From the NCBI RefSeq assembly GCF_000725285.1, contig NZ_CP007161.1, forward strand, positions 3,757,075 to 3,821,074: a stretch of DNA of 64,000 nt, in the 5' to 3' direction. Positions 26,040 to 35,573 of this stretch are shown in pieces. Position 1 is the stretch's first letter. Every line of letters begins with the position of its first letter. Below the pieces are notes generated by a model. That model was not told the origin of the DNA and did no database searches. It saw nothing but the letters and a program-made list of their open reading frames with translations. Made by a program: the position numbers and the translations under genes. This stretch comes from Virgibacillus sp. SK37. GTDB lineage: Bacteria > Bacillota > Bacilli > Bacillales > Amphibacillaceae.

Positions 26040-26399
26040 CTAGCTAAGCACCTGATCAACCAACACTTTTTCATCACTTAGCTTAATAATCTTTATTCTT
26101 TTTGTTTCTTTTATATACGTACTTTTATATATCTCTTTTTGTTTATCGTTCAAAAACACAATCTCGCGTTTTTCGTTACTTTCATTTTTCATTTGGGCAT
26201 GATATGTTTGTAAATCTATATTTTTCTTGAAGGTTTCATACTCTGGGAACTTTTGCAATGTATCTTCCGTAATGCCCGTTTCCTCCAACGTAATAGAGCC
26301 TGTCCCATCTGTATTTTCCTTCTTTGACTTGTCATCGGTGTTACCCAAACATGCCGAAAGTAAAAGCATAATGAGCGTCGCGATTATTACCTTTTTCAT
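26040..26399 (-). CDS. lipoprotein, paralog of the gene at 17236-17667
   Basis: 119 aa. The signal peptide ends in LSAC (cysteine 17). A short charged linker precedes a domain of about 70 residues (LQKFPEYETFKKNIDL, EKREIVFLNDKQKEIYKSTYI, KRIKIIKLSDEKVL). This matches the C-terminal domain of the 143-aa lipoprotein at 17.2 kb position by position, but the linker is much shorter. A GGAGTGGAAAG site precedes ATG 26399. The family is not recognised. It is anchored outside the membrane. Confidence 0.78.
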   Translation of the reverse strand: MKKVIIATLIMLLLSACLGNTDDKSKKENTDGTGSITLEETGITEDTLQKFPEYETFKKNIDLQTYHAQMKNESNEKREIVFLNDKQKEIYKSTYIKETKRIKIIKLSDEKVLVDQVLS

Positions 26400-26644
26400 C
26401 TTTCCACTCCTTCTACCCTTACTATTCCCGCTAAGACTAGAAATTTAGCATGAAATTTGAAAAAAGTATGCCCTCTACTTTAAGAAATACAAAAATGTTA
26501 GAGACTCTTATTACCCAGAGAAATGCTCTTCTGTAAAATGCTTCTGGCTGATTTCACCTACTGATTGGTCTGAGCTAGCAGTTCGCCTGCATTTTATGCC
26601 ATTTCACTGCTTCGATGTTTTATTATTTCCGTTTATTGCTGTTT

Positions 26645-26658
26645 ATTTCCCGGGAAAT
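26645..26658. other. Noc-binding site (NBS)
   Basis: ATTTCCCGGGAAAT is a perfect 14-bp palindrome identical to the published Noc-binding consensus of B. subtilis. It is intergenic and noc itself is present at 55105-55971. Noc spreading from such sites keeps FtsZ assembly off the nucleoid. Confidence 0.85.
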
Positions 26659-26688
26659 ATCGACAAATTTTGAAGTTACTTTAACCAC

Positions 26689-26722
26689 TTATCCACATTT
26701 ATGCACAAGCTAATGTGTATAA
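26689..26722. other. small DnaA-box cluster
   Basis: A perfect DnaA box TTATCCACA (26689-26697) is followed by TTATGCACA (26699-26707) and TGTGTATAA (26714-26722), each with one mismatch. It lies between the NBS and the 3' end of the ABC exporter gene. Confidence 0.5.
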
Positions 26723-26780
26723 TTTTTCAGAAAATAATGCAATTAGTTTATTTTCCCTTTTAAGAATAGAATAAAATATT

Positions 26781-28496
26781 TTATTTCATCTGTACCTTAT
26801 GCAAATGAGCAAAAATCCCATCTCGTTGAAGTAATTCCTCGTGACTGCCTTCTTCCTCAATACCCGACTTTGTAACAACCATAATCCGATCCGCATTTTT
26901 AATCGTAGCTAATCGATGAGCAATAATTAATGTTGTACGTTCTTTTGCCAGTTCGGTTAAGGCTTTCTGAATGATCGTTTCTGTTTCTGTATCCAGGGCA
27001 GAAGTCGCTTCATCTAATATTAAAATAGGAGGATTTTTTAGAAACATTCTTGCAATTGCAATGCGTTGCTTTTGCCCTCCGGAAAGCTTAAGTCCTCGTT
27101 CTCCAACCTGAGTTTCATATCCGTCAGGAAGTTCATTAATAAAGTCCTCCATATGTGCCTGTTTTGCTGCATGCTTAATTTCCTCATCTGTAGCATCTCT
27201 ATTTCCATAAGCAATATTTTCCTTGAGGGTACCTGTGAATAGAAAAACATCCTGTTGCACAATCCCAATCTGTTTTCTTAGTGATTCCTTCGTCATATCT
27301 CGAAGATCTATTCCATCAATGGTGATGCTCCCACTTTCTACATCATAAAAACGAGGAATTAGGGAGCATATGGTTGTTTTACCAGCACCTGATGGACCAA
27401 CAAACGCAATGGTTTCTCCTGCTTGTATAGAAAAACTCAATGATTTTAGTACTGGTTCCTGGGTCTTTTCATAACCAAAAGTTACCTTATCAAAAGCGAT
27501 ATCGCCCTTTAAATAGGTCACTTGTTTCGCATTCGGCTGATCCTGCACTTCTGCTTCTGTATCAAGTAATTCAGTAAATCGCTTAAATCCAGCCATCCCT
27601 TTTGGATATAACTCCAAGAGGGCCGTTATTTTCTGAATCGGATTAAATAGCACATTTACGAATAATACAAAACTTACGAGTTCTCCTGTAGAAAGCTGAC
27701 CAGTGTACGTGAACCAAGCTCCAACAACAAGTACAAGCAACGTAATGAAACGCATGAGCATATAGATGTTGGAATGGACAATTGCCATTACTTTATAAGC
27801 TCCGGCCTTTGCTTTCCGAAACTTATAATTATCTTTTGTAAACCGCTCCATTTCAAAAGCTTCATTGGTAAATGACTGAACGACACGCACACCAGAAACG
27901 GCATCTTCTACTCTTGCATTAACTCTGGCAATATCCTCATACATCGTTCTCCATGCCTTGTTCATTTTTATATTACTAAAGGCAATTAGAAAAATAAGAA
28001 TGGGAACAGAAATTAAAATAATAAGAGCAAGCTTCATATTAATTGTAAACATGATGATAAAAGCACCAATAAAAGTCATGATGGAAATAAAAAAATCCTC
28101 CGGACCGTGATGTGCCAATTCACCTATATCAAATAAATCATTTGTTATCCGACTCATAATATGACCGGTTTTTGTATTGTCAAAAAAACGAAAGGATTGA
28201 CTCTGCACATGCTGAAACAAATCCTGACGCATGTCTGTTTCAATATTTAAACCGAGTTTATGACCTAAATAAGTAACTATATATTGCAGGAACGTACTTA
28301 ACAAATAGACCAGTAATAATAAAATACTAACTGTAATAATTATATCCCAGTTCTTCTCTGGCAATAGTTTATCAATAAAACTTTGAACCGCTACCGGAAA
28401 AGCCAGTTCCAAAACCGCTACAATGACTGCAGCAGTGAAATCAATAATAAATAAGCGTTTATGTGGCTTATAATAAGAGAAAAATCGTCGTATCAT
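26781..28496 (-). CDS. ABC exporter, fused membrane and ATPase domains
   Basis: 571 aa half-transporter. Six membrane helices lie in residues 15-310 (ABC transporter type-1 domain with the intracellular loop TDMRQDLFQHVQSQSFRFFD). The nucleotide-binding domain (330-570) has Walker A GPSGAGKTT, Q-loop QQDVFLF, signature LSGGQKQRIAIARM, Walker B ILILDEATSALD and the switch IAHRLATI. It probably works as a homodimer exporting drugs or lipids; many Bacillus genomes carry such YfiB/YknU/BmrA-like proteins. Single gene, no partner subunit. Substrate cannot be inferred. Confidence 0.9.
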   Translation of the reverse strand: MIRRFFSYYKPHKRLFIIDFTAAVIVAVLELAFPVAVQSFIDKLLPEKNWDIIITVSILLLLVYLLSTFLQYIVTYLGHKLGLNIETDMRQDLFQHVQSQSFRFFDNTKTGHIMSRITNDLFDIGELAHHGPEDFFISIMTFIGAFIIMFTINMKLALIILISVPILIFLIAFSNIKMNKAWRTMYEDIARVNARVEDAVSGVRVVQSFTNEAFEMERFTKDNYKFRKAKAGAYKVMAIVHSNIYMLMRFITLLVLVVGAWFTYTGQLSTGELVSFVLFVNVLFNPIQKITALLELYPKGMAGFKRFTELLDTEAEVQDQPNAKQVTYLKGDIAFDKVTFGYEKTQEPVLKSLSFSIQAGETIAFVGPSGAGKTTICSLIPRFYDVESGSITIDGIDLRDMTKESLRKQIGIVQQDVFLFTGTLKENIAYGNRDATDEEIKHAAKQAHMEDFINELPDGYETQVGERGLKLSGGQKQRIAIARMFLKNPPILILDEATSALDTETETIIQKALTELAKERTTLIIAHRLATIKNADRIMVVTKSGIEEEGSHEELLQRDGIFAHLHKVQMK

Positions 28497-28729
28497 CTAT
28501 GTACTTCCTTTACATTATTTTCTGAAGACTACAGTAGATTATAAATTGATTGATCTGTGATAAGCAAGAAGATCGACTCGAAGCATCTAGACGTGTATTC
28601 CTTCCTCATAGTATGTCAATTTTATTCTTCTTTCAATATCATTTCCCACATCTATTTAAAATTGCTTGGCAAGGTTGTCCCTGTACATACATATACATAA
28701 GATAATTAACTTTTTAAGGAGGGACAAGA

Positions 28730-29113
28730 ATGAAAAAAATACAATTTCAAATGCATGCATACCCATGGATTTGCTATGCTGTTGGTTATGTTTTTATTAC
28801 TTCTGGGATTGTTGCATTGCTTGTAAGTGATTTTAGAGGAATTTTTCACAATCTTGGTATTCCATTTCCTGAGGCAACCTTATTTTTGGTAGCCATCACG
28901 GAAGTGGTTTGTGGGATGCTTCTTGTCGGGAGGATGTATATTCATCTAGCAGTACCGCCATTAATTTTAATTATGCTTGGCGCATTATATTTAACAAAAA
29001 TCCCAGTCTTACTAACAGAAGGATTCCTTTCCTTTGCTTTTGAAGCAAGATTGGATATTGTCATGCTTATTCTACTTATCATTTTATGGCAGCAAGTACG
29101 CGTAAAAACATAA
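28730..29113 (+). CDS. DoxX-like small membrane protein
   Basis: 127 aa with four membrane helices (about 15-33, 50-68, 71-89, 103-120). The pattern YVFITSGIVALLV and ITEVVCGMLLVGRMYIHLAVPPLILIM looks like the DoxX/DoxD-like family (including YphA- and MauE-type proteins), mostly of unknown function. AAGGAGGGAC precedes the ATG. It is a lone plus-strand gene between the exporter and the htrC/DnaA-box region. Confidence 0.7.
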   Translation: MKKIQFQMHAYPWICYAVGYVFITSGIVALLVSDFRGIFHNLGIPFPEATLFLVAITEVVCGMLLVGRMYIHLAVPPLILIMLGALYLTKIPVLLTEGFLSFAFEARLDIVMLILLIILWQQVRVKT

Positions 29114-29155
29114 TGTGGGTAACTTTTGGAAAAAAACCATTTTCTGTTGAAAACC

Positions 29156-29328
29156 AGTGGATAAACTTCTTTTTTATAGTGAAAATCATTATTTATCCAC
29201 AATTTAATCCACATATGCACAAATGTTCGTAGCTATTTTGTTACCGCATAAAAATTCGTCACCATATATTGATTTTCGACTTTAAATATATCCACAAACT
29301 GTGCATAACTTTGTAATTCTGTGGATAA
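29156..29328. other. DnaA-box cluster between the DoxX-like gene and htrC
   Basis: Two perfect boxes, TTATCCACA (29193-29201) and TGTGGATAA (29320-29328), and three with one mismatch: AGTGGATAA (29156-29164), ATATCCACA (29288-29296) and TGTGCATAA (29300-29308). In B. subtilis a DnaA-binding cluster is known near yydA/rlmH, next to the same wal-htrC block. Confidence 0.65.
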
Positions 29329-29330
29329 TA

Positions 29331-29367
29331 AAAGCTATCTTCCGCCTAAACGGTGAAAGATAGCTTT
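29331..29367 (-). terminator. terminator after htrC (end of the wal operon)
   Basis: AAAGCTATCTT and AAGATAGCTTT form an 11-bp perfect stem; on the minus strand TATTATCC follows. It lies five bases after the htrC stop and abuts the DnaA box at 29320. Confidence 0.85.
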
Positions 29368-29371
29368 CGTT

Positions 29372-30583
29372 TTATTGCTCTCCTAATTTTAACGTTGTTT
29401 CTTTCTTCTCTCCATCACGATAATAAGTGATCTTCACTTCATCCCCTATTTTCTTTTCTTGATAGAGAATCTTGCGTAAATCAATCATATTCATTACTGG
29501 TTTACCATCAAGCTCTGTAATAACATCAAGACGTTTTAAACCGGCTTTATCTGCTGGAGACAATGGTTCCACACTCCACACATATACGCCGCCCTCAATC
29601 TCCTTAGGTAAATGAAGAGAGTTTCTCCACTCCGATTGTGGAACTTCATCCAAGGAATAGATCTCAACACCAATATATGGTCGAGTCACTTCTCCCTGTG
29701 TTTCCAGCTCACTAATAATTGGCATAGCTGAATCAACAGGGATAGCAAAACCAATTCCCTCAACAGCAGCCTGATTGATCTTCATGGAATTTATGCCAAT
29801 AAGCTGGCCATCTATGTTTATTAATGCGCCGCCGCTGTTACCTGGATTAATAGCTGCATCTGTTTGAATTACCTCTGCCTGCCAGTCTGCACGTCCGTCC
29901 TGATTAAAATCCTGTGGAATGGTACGTTCTTTACCGCTAATTACCCCTTGAGTAACAGACCCGGAAAACATCAGGCCAAGAGGATTACCGATCGCAATTG
30001 CAGGCTCTCCCACTTTTACATCACCAGATGAACCAACTTCAATCGCTTGATCCACATCTGCTCCATCCATACGCAATACAGCTAAATCTGAAAATAAGTC
30101 ACTACCGACAATCTCCGCTTTAATACTTGTTTCATCTGCAAGTACTACTTCTACTGTATCAGCGCCTTCAATGACGTGGTGATTTGTTACCACATAAGCC
30201 GTTCCATCTTTTTTCTTGTAAATAACTCCAGAACCTGTGCCCGCTTCCTGGTCCTCTTGTTGCTGTTGCCAAAAGTCACCTTGTCGTTGAAGATTAACAA
30301 CACCAACAACCGCAGGAGATACTTTTTCAACTACCTCTGTTATTTGTGTATTCACATCCACATTTACCGTTGAATTTATTGAGTCGCCATTTGGCTTAAC
30401 TCCGGCAGTGGAGGAATCTCCGGCAGTCTCATCACCAGGTATAATTCCTGATTCTTGAATCGATGGCATAACTACAACAACTACTAATATTCCAATAATT
30501 ATTCCTAGCAAAACGGGGACTAACCACCCGCCGGATTTTTTTCTATGCGGATTTGGTCTGTAATTTTGATCATAGTATCCCAT
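29372..30583 (-). CDS. htrC: membrane-anchored HtrA-type serine protease (HtrC/YyxA)
   Basis: 403 aa from ATG 30583 (AGGGG upstream). An uncleaved N-terminal membrane helix (about 20-40) is followed by a trypsin-like protease domain: His in TNHHVIEGAD, Asp in DLAVLRMD and Ser in NPGNSGGALI. A single PDZ domain closes the protein (YIGVEIYSL, PADKAGLKRLDVITELDG, ITYYRDGEKKETTLKLGE). It degrades or refolds misfolded secreted proteins outside the membrane. Position after walJ is conserved across Bacilli, where it is the last gene of the walRKHIJ unit. Confidence 0.93.
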   Translation of the reverse strand: MGYYDQNYRPNPHRKKSGGWLVPVLLGIIIGILVVVVVMPSIQESGIIPGDETAGDSSTAGVKPNGDSINSTVNVDVNTQITEVVEKVSPAVVGVVNLQRQGDFWQQQQEDQEAGTGSGVIYKKKDGTAYVVTNHHVIEGADTVEVVLADETSIKAEIVGSDLFSDLAVLRMDGADVDQAIEVGSSGDVKVGEPAIAIGNPLGLMFSGSVTQGVISGKERTIPQDFNQDGRADWQAEVIQTDAAINPGNSGGALINIDGQLIGINSMKINQAAVEGIGFAIPVDSAMPIISELETQGEVTRPYIGVEIYSLDEVPQSEWRNSLHLPKEIEGGVYVWSVEPLSPADKAGLKRLDVITELDGKPVMNMIDLRKILYQEKKIGDEVKITYYRDGEKKETTLKLGEQ

Positions 30584-30713
30584 ATATCCAACCCCTATCC
30601 TAAAAATAAACATATCAATATAGTTATTCCTTGTTTGTGAAAAATTAAACTAAGAAAAGTGCAAGCGCCTTGTCATTAAAACGCTGTTTTCAAAAAGAAA
30701 TAGCATCTAACAA

Positions 30714-31499
30714 TTATACTACTTCATATAAGGATGTCGGGGACTTTGGATCGGTATCATACAAATCAATATTAATGCCTCTCTCCTGCAACACACTCTC
30801 TACAGACATGCGGGCAAGGTCTTTCATATTATTGTCCAAGCTTAAATGCGCCAAGTAGATGCGCTTCGTACGATTGCTAATAATATCTGTTAATGCCAGG
30901 CCACAATCCTCATTGGATACGTGCCCTGAATCACCAAGAATACGGCGCTTTACATTCCAAGGATATCTTCCCATACGTAGCATACTTACATCATGATTTG
31001 CCTCAAAAATATAAGCATCTGCATCCTCAACTGTCTTCTTAATCCGTTCAGATACATACCCAAGGTCTGTGACTAACGCAACCTTCTTATTATCATGGTG
31101 AAAGGTATAAAACATTGGTTCAGCAGCATCATGTGATACCCCAAACGATTCGATATCCATATCCCCAAATGTTTTTACTTCCTCCATCCCGAAATGGAAC
31201 TTTTGGTCTGTCGTAAGTTTTCCAATCGAGCCCTCCATGGCTTTCCATGTCTTCTCATTAGCATAAATAGGAAGGTTATATTTCCGAGCAACAATACCCA
31301 AGCCCTTAATATGGTCACTATGCTCATGGGTTACTAAAATTCCTGTCAGCTTGGATGGATCAACATTGATTTCTTGAAATAAACGATCAATTTGCTTCCC
31401 ACTCAAACCAGCATCTACCAGAATTTTTTCCTTCTCTGATTCTATATAAAATGCATTCCCTGTACTGCCAGAAGCCAGCACACTAAAACGCAATGTCAT
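30714..31499 (-). CDS. walJ: metallo-beta-lactamase fold hydrolase WalJ (YycJ)
   Basis: 261 aa. The zinc-binding motif THEHSDH (near 58-64) and other metal ligands ([22 protein letters not shown]) define an MBL-fold hydrolase. The start [16 protein letters not shown] is typical of WalJ. It is a cytoplasmic nuclease-like protein linked to coordination of cell division with DNA replication and wall metabolism. Its ATG overlaps the walI stop (TAATG), so translation is coupled. Confidence 0.93.
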   Translation of the reverse strand: MTLRFSVLASGSTGNAFYIESEKEKILVDAGLSGKQIDRLFQEINVDPSKLTGILVTHEHSDHIKGLGIVARKYNLPIYANEKTWKAMEGSIGKLTTDQKFHFGMEEVKTFGDMDIESFGVSHDAAEPMFYTFHHDNKKVALVTDLGYVSERIKKTVEDADAYIFEANHDVSMLRMGRYPWNVKRRILGDSGHVSNEDCGLALTDIISNRTKRIYLAHLSLDNNMKDLARMSVESVLQERGINIDLYDTDPKSPTSLYEVV

Positions 31500-32428
31500 T
31501 ACTCCTCACCTCTACTGCCTTCTACTTGCAATTTTTGATTTAAAAGCTGTAGAATGCTATCTTTCCATTCTACCTCATCTTCTAATTTCTTGATCTTGCT
31601 TAACGTTGATTCAATAGCATCTCCAATAAATTCGGTGTCATCACTTGCGAAAATATGCCCCTCAATTGCATTAATAAAATAGTTGCGTTCTTCATTAACG
31701 GTTATTTTATAGGTTGGGGCAAAAACTTGCTTGCCATTGGCTAATGGAATCCGTGTGTGGTACCCAATCTCCGTATTGCTAATATTATCTTCAGAATATA
31801 GCTCATTCGCATTGTACAATATTTCAATTGCTTTCATTGGTTTCGTAAGTGTCCGCAAATCTCCCTGATTCTCTGCTTCTCCGAGCATTGTCTGGGTATA
31901 ATATTCCATCTCATTATCCTTGTTTAAATAAACAAGCAGCATGCCGTTTTCATTAAAGTAAATTGGTCTACTCTCTTTTTCTTGGAAAAAAAGCAGTGCA
32001 TTTCTATCTTTATTCCAACCCCAGTAGGTAAAATCCTCCGGGTGGATAATATGACTCTTCACCAGTTTACTAATATCAGCAGACTGTGCTTTTTCAGGGA
32101 TAGCAATCGGCTCTTCAAATTTGGAAACAATCAAGTTTTTATCAATAACCTCAACATCCTGTTTATCCAGATCTGCTAATTGGCTTAATTCCTTATCACT
32201 ATATTCTCTTCTTAATACAGAGATATAAGAGTCTTTTTCAATATCCACTTCGGCATCACTAATTGTAATATCCTCTTGTTCCAGCTTGAATTCAAGTGAG
32301 GTCTCTTCCTGACTGCTCAAGACCCCTACATCTGCCCGTTCCTGCTTTTCCATAAATTGCATCAGTAAATAAACATCCAGAATGAGAAAGCAAAGGATAA
32401 ATAGTGTTTTTATTTGATTCCACTGCAT
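31499..32428 (-). CDS. walI: WalK regulator WalI (YycI)
   Basis: 309 aa with one N-terminal membrane helix (about 6-24) and a large outer domain of the YycI type ([16 protein letters not shown] stretch near 70, [35 protein letters not shown]). With WalH it binds WalK in the membrane and restrains its kinase activity. GGAGG lies 7-9 bases before the ATG. It follows walH by two bases and overlaps walJ by one base. Confidence 0.92.
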   Translation of the reverse strand: MQWNQIKTLFILCFLILDVYLLMQFMEKQERADVGVLSSQEETSLEFKLEQEDITISDAEVDIEKDSYISVLRREYSDKELSQLADLDKQDVEVIDKNLIVSKFEEPIAIPEKAQSADISKLVKSHIIHPEDFTYWGWNKDRNALLFFQEKESRPIYFNENGMLLVYLNKDNEMEYYTQTMLGEAENQGDLRTLTKPMKAIEILYNANELYSEDNISNTEIGYHTRIPLANGKQVFAPTYKITVNEERNYFINAIEGHIFASDDTEFIGDAIESTLSKIKKLEDEVEWKDSILQLLNQKLQVEGSRGEE

Positions 32429-32430
32429 CC

Positions 32431-33738
32431 TTAACTTCCTCCTTCCGCTTTATTATTACCGTTAATACTTATTTGCTCCCATGACCCATTATAGTTTACA
32501 TACCATGTGGGCTCGAGGGTCACGTAATCACTAAGGTCATTTTCTTGATATTTAAGCTCATAACCAAGCTTGATACCCATAATATTTTGCATACTTTGAC
32601 TATCTTCCTCAAGAGCATTCATTACTTCTTTACCTGAAGGGATATATACAGATTCTTTTCCTAATGAATTATTTAACTTAAACAAAGAGCGCTGATAACG
32701 GTATAGATCCTGATTTCGGAATTCTTGACTAATGGAGGCCATATTATACTTGTTGAAGACCGGATATCCTTTGTAAAACATTTGATAGGTTATTTTGTTT
32801 ATCGATGTCTCGATATCCATTAAATTAAATTCCTCTGTCCAGCCCTTATGTCCGTTAATTTTTTCTATACTGCTGTCTAATAACTCTAATGGAGTCTTTT
32901 GCTGATATTCAGATGTTATTGGATTAAAAAACTCCATTCTATTACCATTGTGATCCACACTAAGCTCCCGTAGCCCATCCGTAAAGTATACTTCTCCCTC
33001 CGTAATAGAAGATGCGATGGAACGGCTCACCCGGGAAGGATCCAGGAATAAATCATTTACAAGCTTTGTTGCCGGGATACTACTTACAGATAGAGACCAT
33101 TTTTTCATATCCGGACTCCCACTTGGGAAAAAGATATTTCGTTGCCCTTCCTTAAAAGCAAGATATTCTGTAAGGTTCTTCTGGGAATCAATCGTTTTCC
33201 ATAGTTTACTATATATTTGTGAATCATTGATTACAGCTGTTGCTTTATGTCTGTTATCAATGGAGATAAACTGTATTTTTAACGAAGAGGATTCCTCTAT
33301 AAACGTAAAGTACATACGGTCAAAAGACCATGTAGGGAATTCTTCTATTTCGTCTTTGAAAGAAAATAGATATGGCAAAATTTCCATTGGGAGGTCATCT
33401 GGATAAATCATCTCAATGTCATATGGCTGAATGTCACCCTTTTTCTCACCAGCTCTAAAATCATAGAGTACCGTAGACTGTAACTCATTGTAGAATCCTT
33501 GACGTTTTTCAGGATCATCATAACCAAAGTGAGCTCCATTTGTATGAAAAATGACATTCATCGGCTCAATTAAAGATTTTTTGGTTTCTTTCATTCCACC
33601 AATATCAATTTCCTTCAACAAATCGGGTCCACCTACCGGGGTTTGATTTGGCTGGTATGTCCATAAACCAAAGGTTAGCAACAAACTTACACCGACCAAT
33701 ATAATCAGAGCAAATGATTTAGCTGTTTCCAATTTCAT
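32431..33738 (-). CDS. walH: WalK regulator WalH (YycH)
   Basis: 435 aa, one N-terminal membrane helix (about 8-27), the rest extracytoplasmic. Typical YycH features are the SLLLTFGLWTYQP anchor, PMNVIFHTNGAHFGYDD and the C-terminal LEPTWYVNYNGSWEQI. It acts with WalI as a negative modulator of WalK. Its ATG overlaps the walK stop codon. Length is normal for the family. Confidence 0.92.
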   Translation of the reverse strand: MKLETAKSFALIILVGVSLLLTFGLWTYQPNQTPVGGPDLLKEIDIGGMKETKKSLIEPMNVIFHTNGAHFGYDDPEKRQGFYNELQSTVLYDFRAGEKKGDIQPYDIEMIYPDDLPMEILPYLFSFKDEIEEFPTWSFDRMYFTFIEESSSLKIQFISIDNRHKATAVINDSQIYSKLWKTIDSQKNLTEYLAFKEGQRNIFFPSGSPDMKKWSLSVSSIPATKLVNDLFLDPSRVSRSIASSITEGEVYFTDGLRELSVDHNGNRMEFFNPITSEYQQKTPLELLDSSIEKINGHKGWTEEFNLMDIETSINKITYQMFYKGYPVFNKYNMASISQEFRNQDLYRYQRSLFKLNNSLGKESVYIPSGKEVMNALEEDSQSMQNIMGIKLGYELKYQENDLSDYVTLEPTWYVNYNGSWEQISINGNNKAEGGS

Positions 33739-35567
33739 TATAATCCCCTCCGCTTCTGATTCATCAGCGGAAGTGTAAAGAGGATCGCAGTCCCTTTACC
33801 TTCTTTGCTTTTTGCCCATATTTTACCGTGATGTGCTTCTACAAGTTCTTTCGCAATGGCCAGTCCTAGTCCAGTGCCACCCAATTTCCGTGTTCTGGCT
33901 TTATCTGCACGATAAAAACGTTCAAAAATCTTTTCAAGTTTATCATAAGCTATTCCCATACCCTCATCCTGAATGCTGACAAGAATATGATGCCGTCTGT
34001 TCTCCACGCGGAGTGTTATTTTACCACCCTCTGGGGAATATTTAATCGCATTGGATATAATATTATCAAGCACTTGGGTCATCTTATCCTGATCCAGCCA
34101 AACATTGAATTTCCCTTTCGGCAGCTCCCGTTTTAGTGAAATATGTTCTGGTATGTTCATTTCAAAGCGATCAATAATGCCATGGAAATAATTAATGAAT
34201 TCTGTTCTTTCCTTCTTTAACGGATGTTCCTTTGCATCCATTTTGGAAAGCTGTAACAGATCATTTACCATTCGGATCATACGCTCTGTTTCATTTTGTG
34301 CTACACCAAGGAATTTAGGAGCAATATCCTTATCTTCCCATGCACCATCTGTTAATGCTTCAATATAACTTCGCATCGTGGTTAGTGGTGTACGCAGTTC
34401 ATGAGATACATTGGATACAAAATCACGACGTTCCTGTTCAATTTTCTCTTGCTCTGTTACATCACTGATTACGGTGATAAATCCGGTAAGATCATCCTCA
34501 TCATCCAGCACTGTAGAGAAGTTAGCGCGTACAAGCGATTCTTCTTCCTCAGTACTTAAATCAATAATAATGGATCCGCTGTCGTGAAGCTCTGTTATAT
34601 CAACGATCTTTTCTTCTAATTGAAAAATATCCAGCAGATTTTCTCCAATTATTTCATCCGGATTATGGCCAATTAGTCTACCTGCTGCTTCATTCATTAA
34701 TGTGATACCACCAACATTGTCTGTAGCAATTACACCATCTGACATATTGGACAGAACGGAGCTTAGCTTCCGCCGCTCTTCTTCAATGGTTGCATAGGAG
34801 TGCTTTAATCTGCTGTTCAGGTCATTAAAGGTTTCTGCCAGGTGACCAATTTCATCTCTCCCATATACATTTACCTTTTGGGTGAAATCTCCTCTAGCCA
34901 TTGTCTGAGCCTGTCTACGCATTTCAATTATCGGTTTTGTAATCGTCCTTGCCACCAGTATCCCTATAAAGGCAGACACCGTTACCGCAAGGATCGAGCC
35001 TTTAAGGAAAATTTCATTAATATTTTGCAGCTGTTCATTTACACCTTCCATGGATGCCTTTAAATAAATGACACCAACAGCCACCCCATCACTATCTAAA
35101 ATAGGTTGGGCAAGGACAAAAACCTGCTGTCTTGTTGCCTGATCAAACATTTCCCCTGACTGTACAGAATTATTTATCAATGCTTGCTGTACCATATCTC
35201 TTGTTGTTTTCTTTCCGATATCTCCCTGCGAACTATAATCATTTGTAGCAATAATTCGGCTTTGGTTATTAATTACCTGCAGGCTAGTAATATCATCTGG
35301 CCCAACATCTGAAATAATGCTTTGAACCTCTTGCTGCAATGTTGGTCCTTGCCCATCTTCCATTCGCTCTCTATTGAATGCTTGCTCCAGATTATAGCTT
35401 AAGAGCTGCACACGATCATTAATGGACGTGAAGAAATTTCCCCGGAGTTCTGCTTCCAACTCATTGGTAAAAAAAGATCCAATGACCTGAATTGCCACAA
35501 GCAATAATAAAATATAGATAATGATAAACTTTAATTGTATGGAACGAAAAAAACCGACTTTGTTCAT
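33738..35567 (-). CDS. walK: sensor histidine kinase WalK (YycG)
   Basis: 609 aa from ATG 35567 (AGGAG nine bases upstream). Helix 1 (about 12-32), an extracytoplasmic Cache/PAS-like domain, helix 2 (about 183-203), HAMP (ARTITKPIIEMRRQAQTMARGDF), a cytoplasmic PAS (LSNMSDGVIATDNVGGITLMN), HisKA with phospho-accepting His in VSNVSHELRTPLTTMRS, then the ATPase with NIISNAIKYSPEGG, DEGMGIA and KLGGTGLGLAIAKEL. It senses cell-wall status, activates WalR and is essential in most Firmicutes. The gene starts seven bases after walR. Confidence 0.96.
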   Translation of the reverse strand: MNKVGFFRSIQLKFIIIYILLLLVAIQVIGSFFTNELEAELRGNFFTSINDRVQLLSYNLEQAFNRERMEDGQGPTLQQEVQSIISDVGPDDITSLQVINNQSRIIATNDYSSQGDIGKKTTRDMVQQALINNSVQSGEMFDQATRQQVFVLAQPILDSDGVAVGVIYLKASMEGVNEQLQNINEIFLKGSILAVTVSAFIGILVARTITKPIIEMRRQAQTMARGDFTQKVNVYGRDEIGHLAETFNDLNSRLKHSYATIEEERRKLSSVLSNMSDGVIATDNVGGITLMNEAAGRLIGHNPDEIIGENLLDIFQLEEKIVDITELHDSGSIIIDLSTEEEESLVRANFSTVLDDEDDLTGFITVISDVTEQEKIEQERRDFVSNVSHELRTPLTTMRSYIEALTDGAWEDKDIAPKFLGVAQNETERMIRMVNDLLQLSKMDAKEHPLKKERTEFINYFHGIIDRFEMNIPEHISLKRELPKGKFNVWLDQDKMTQVLDNIISNAIKYSPEGGKITLRVENRRHHILVSIQDEGMGIAYDKLEKIFERFYRADKARTRKLGGTGLGLAIAKELVEAHHGKIWAKSKEGKGTAILFTLPLMNQKRRGL

Positions 35568-35573
35568 TAGCAA

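Noticed and set aside
26540..26620. Further copy of the 20-bp repeat (GGCTGATTT, CTACTGATT)
   Set aside because: Spacing is 15 bases and the flanking bases do not match the unit.
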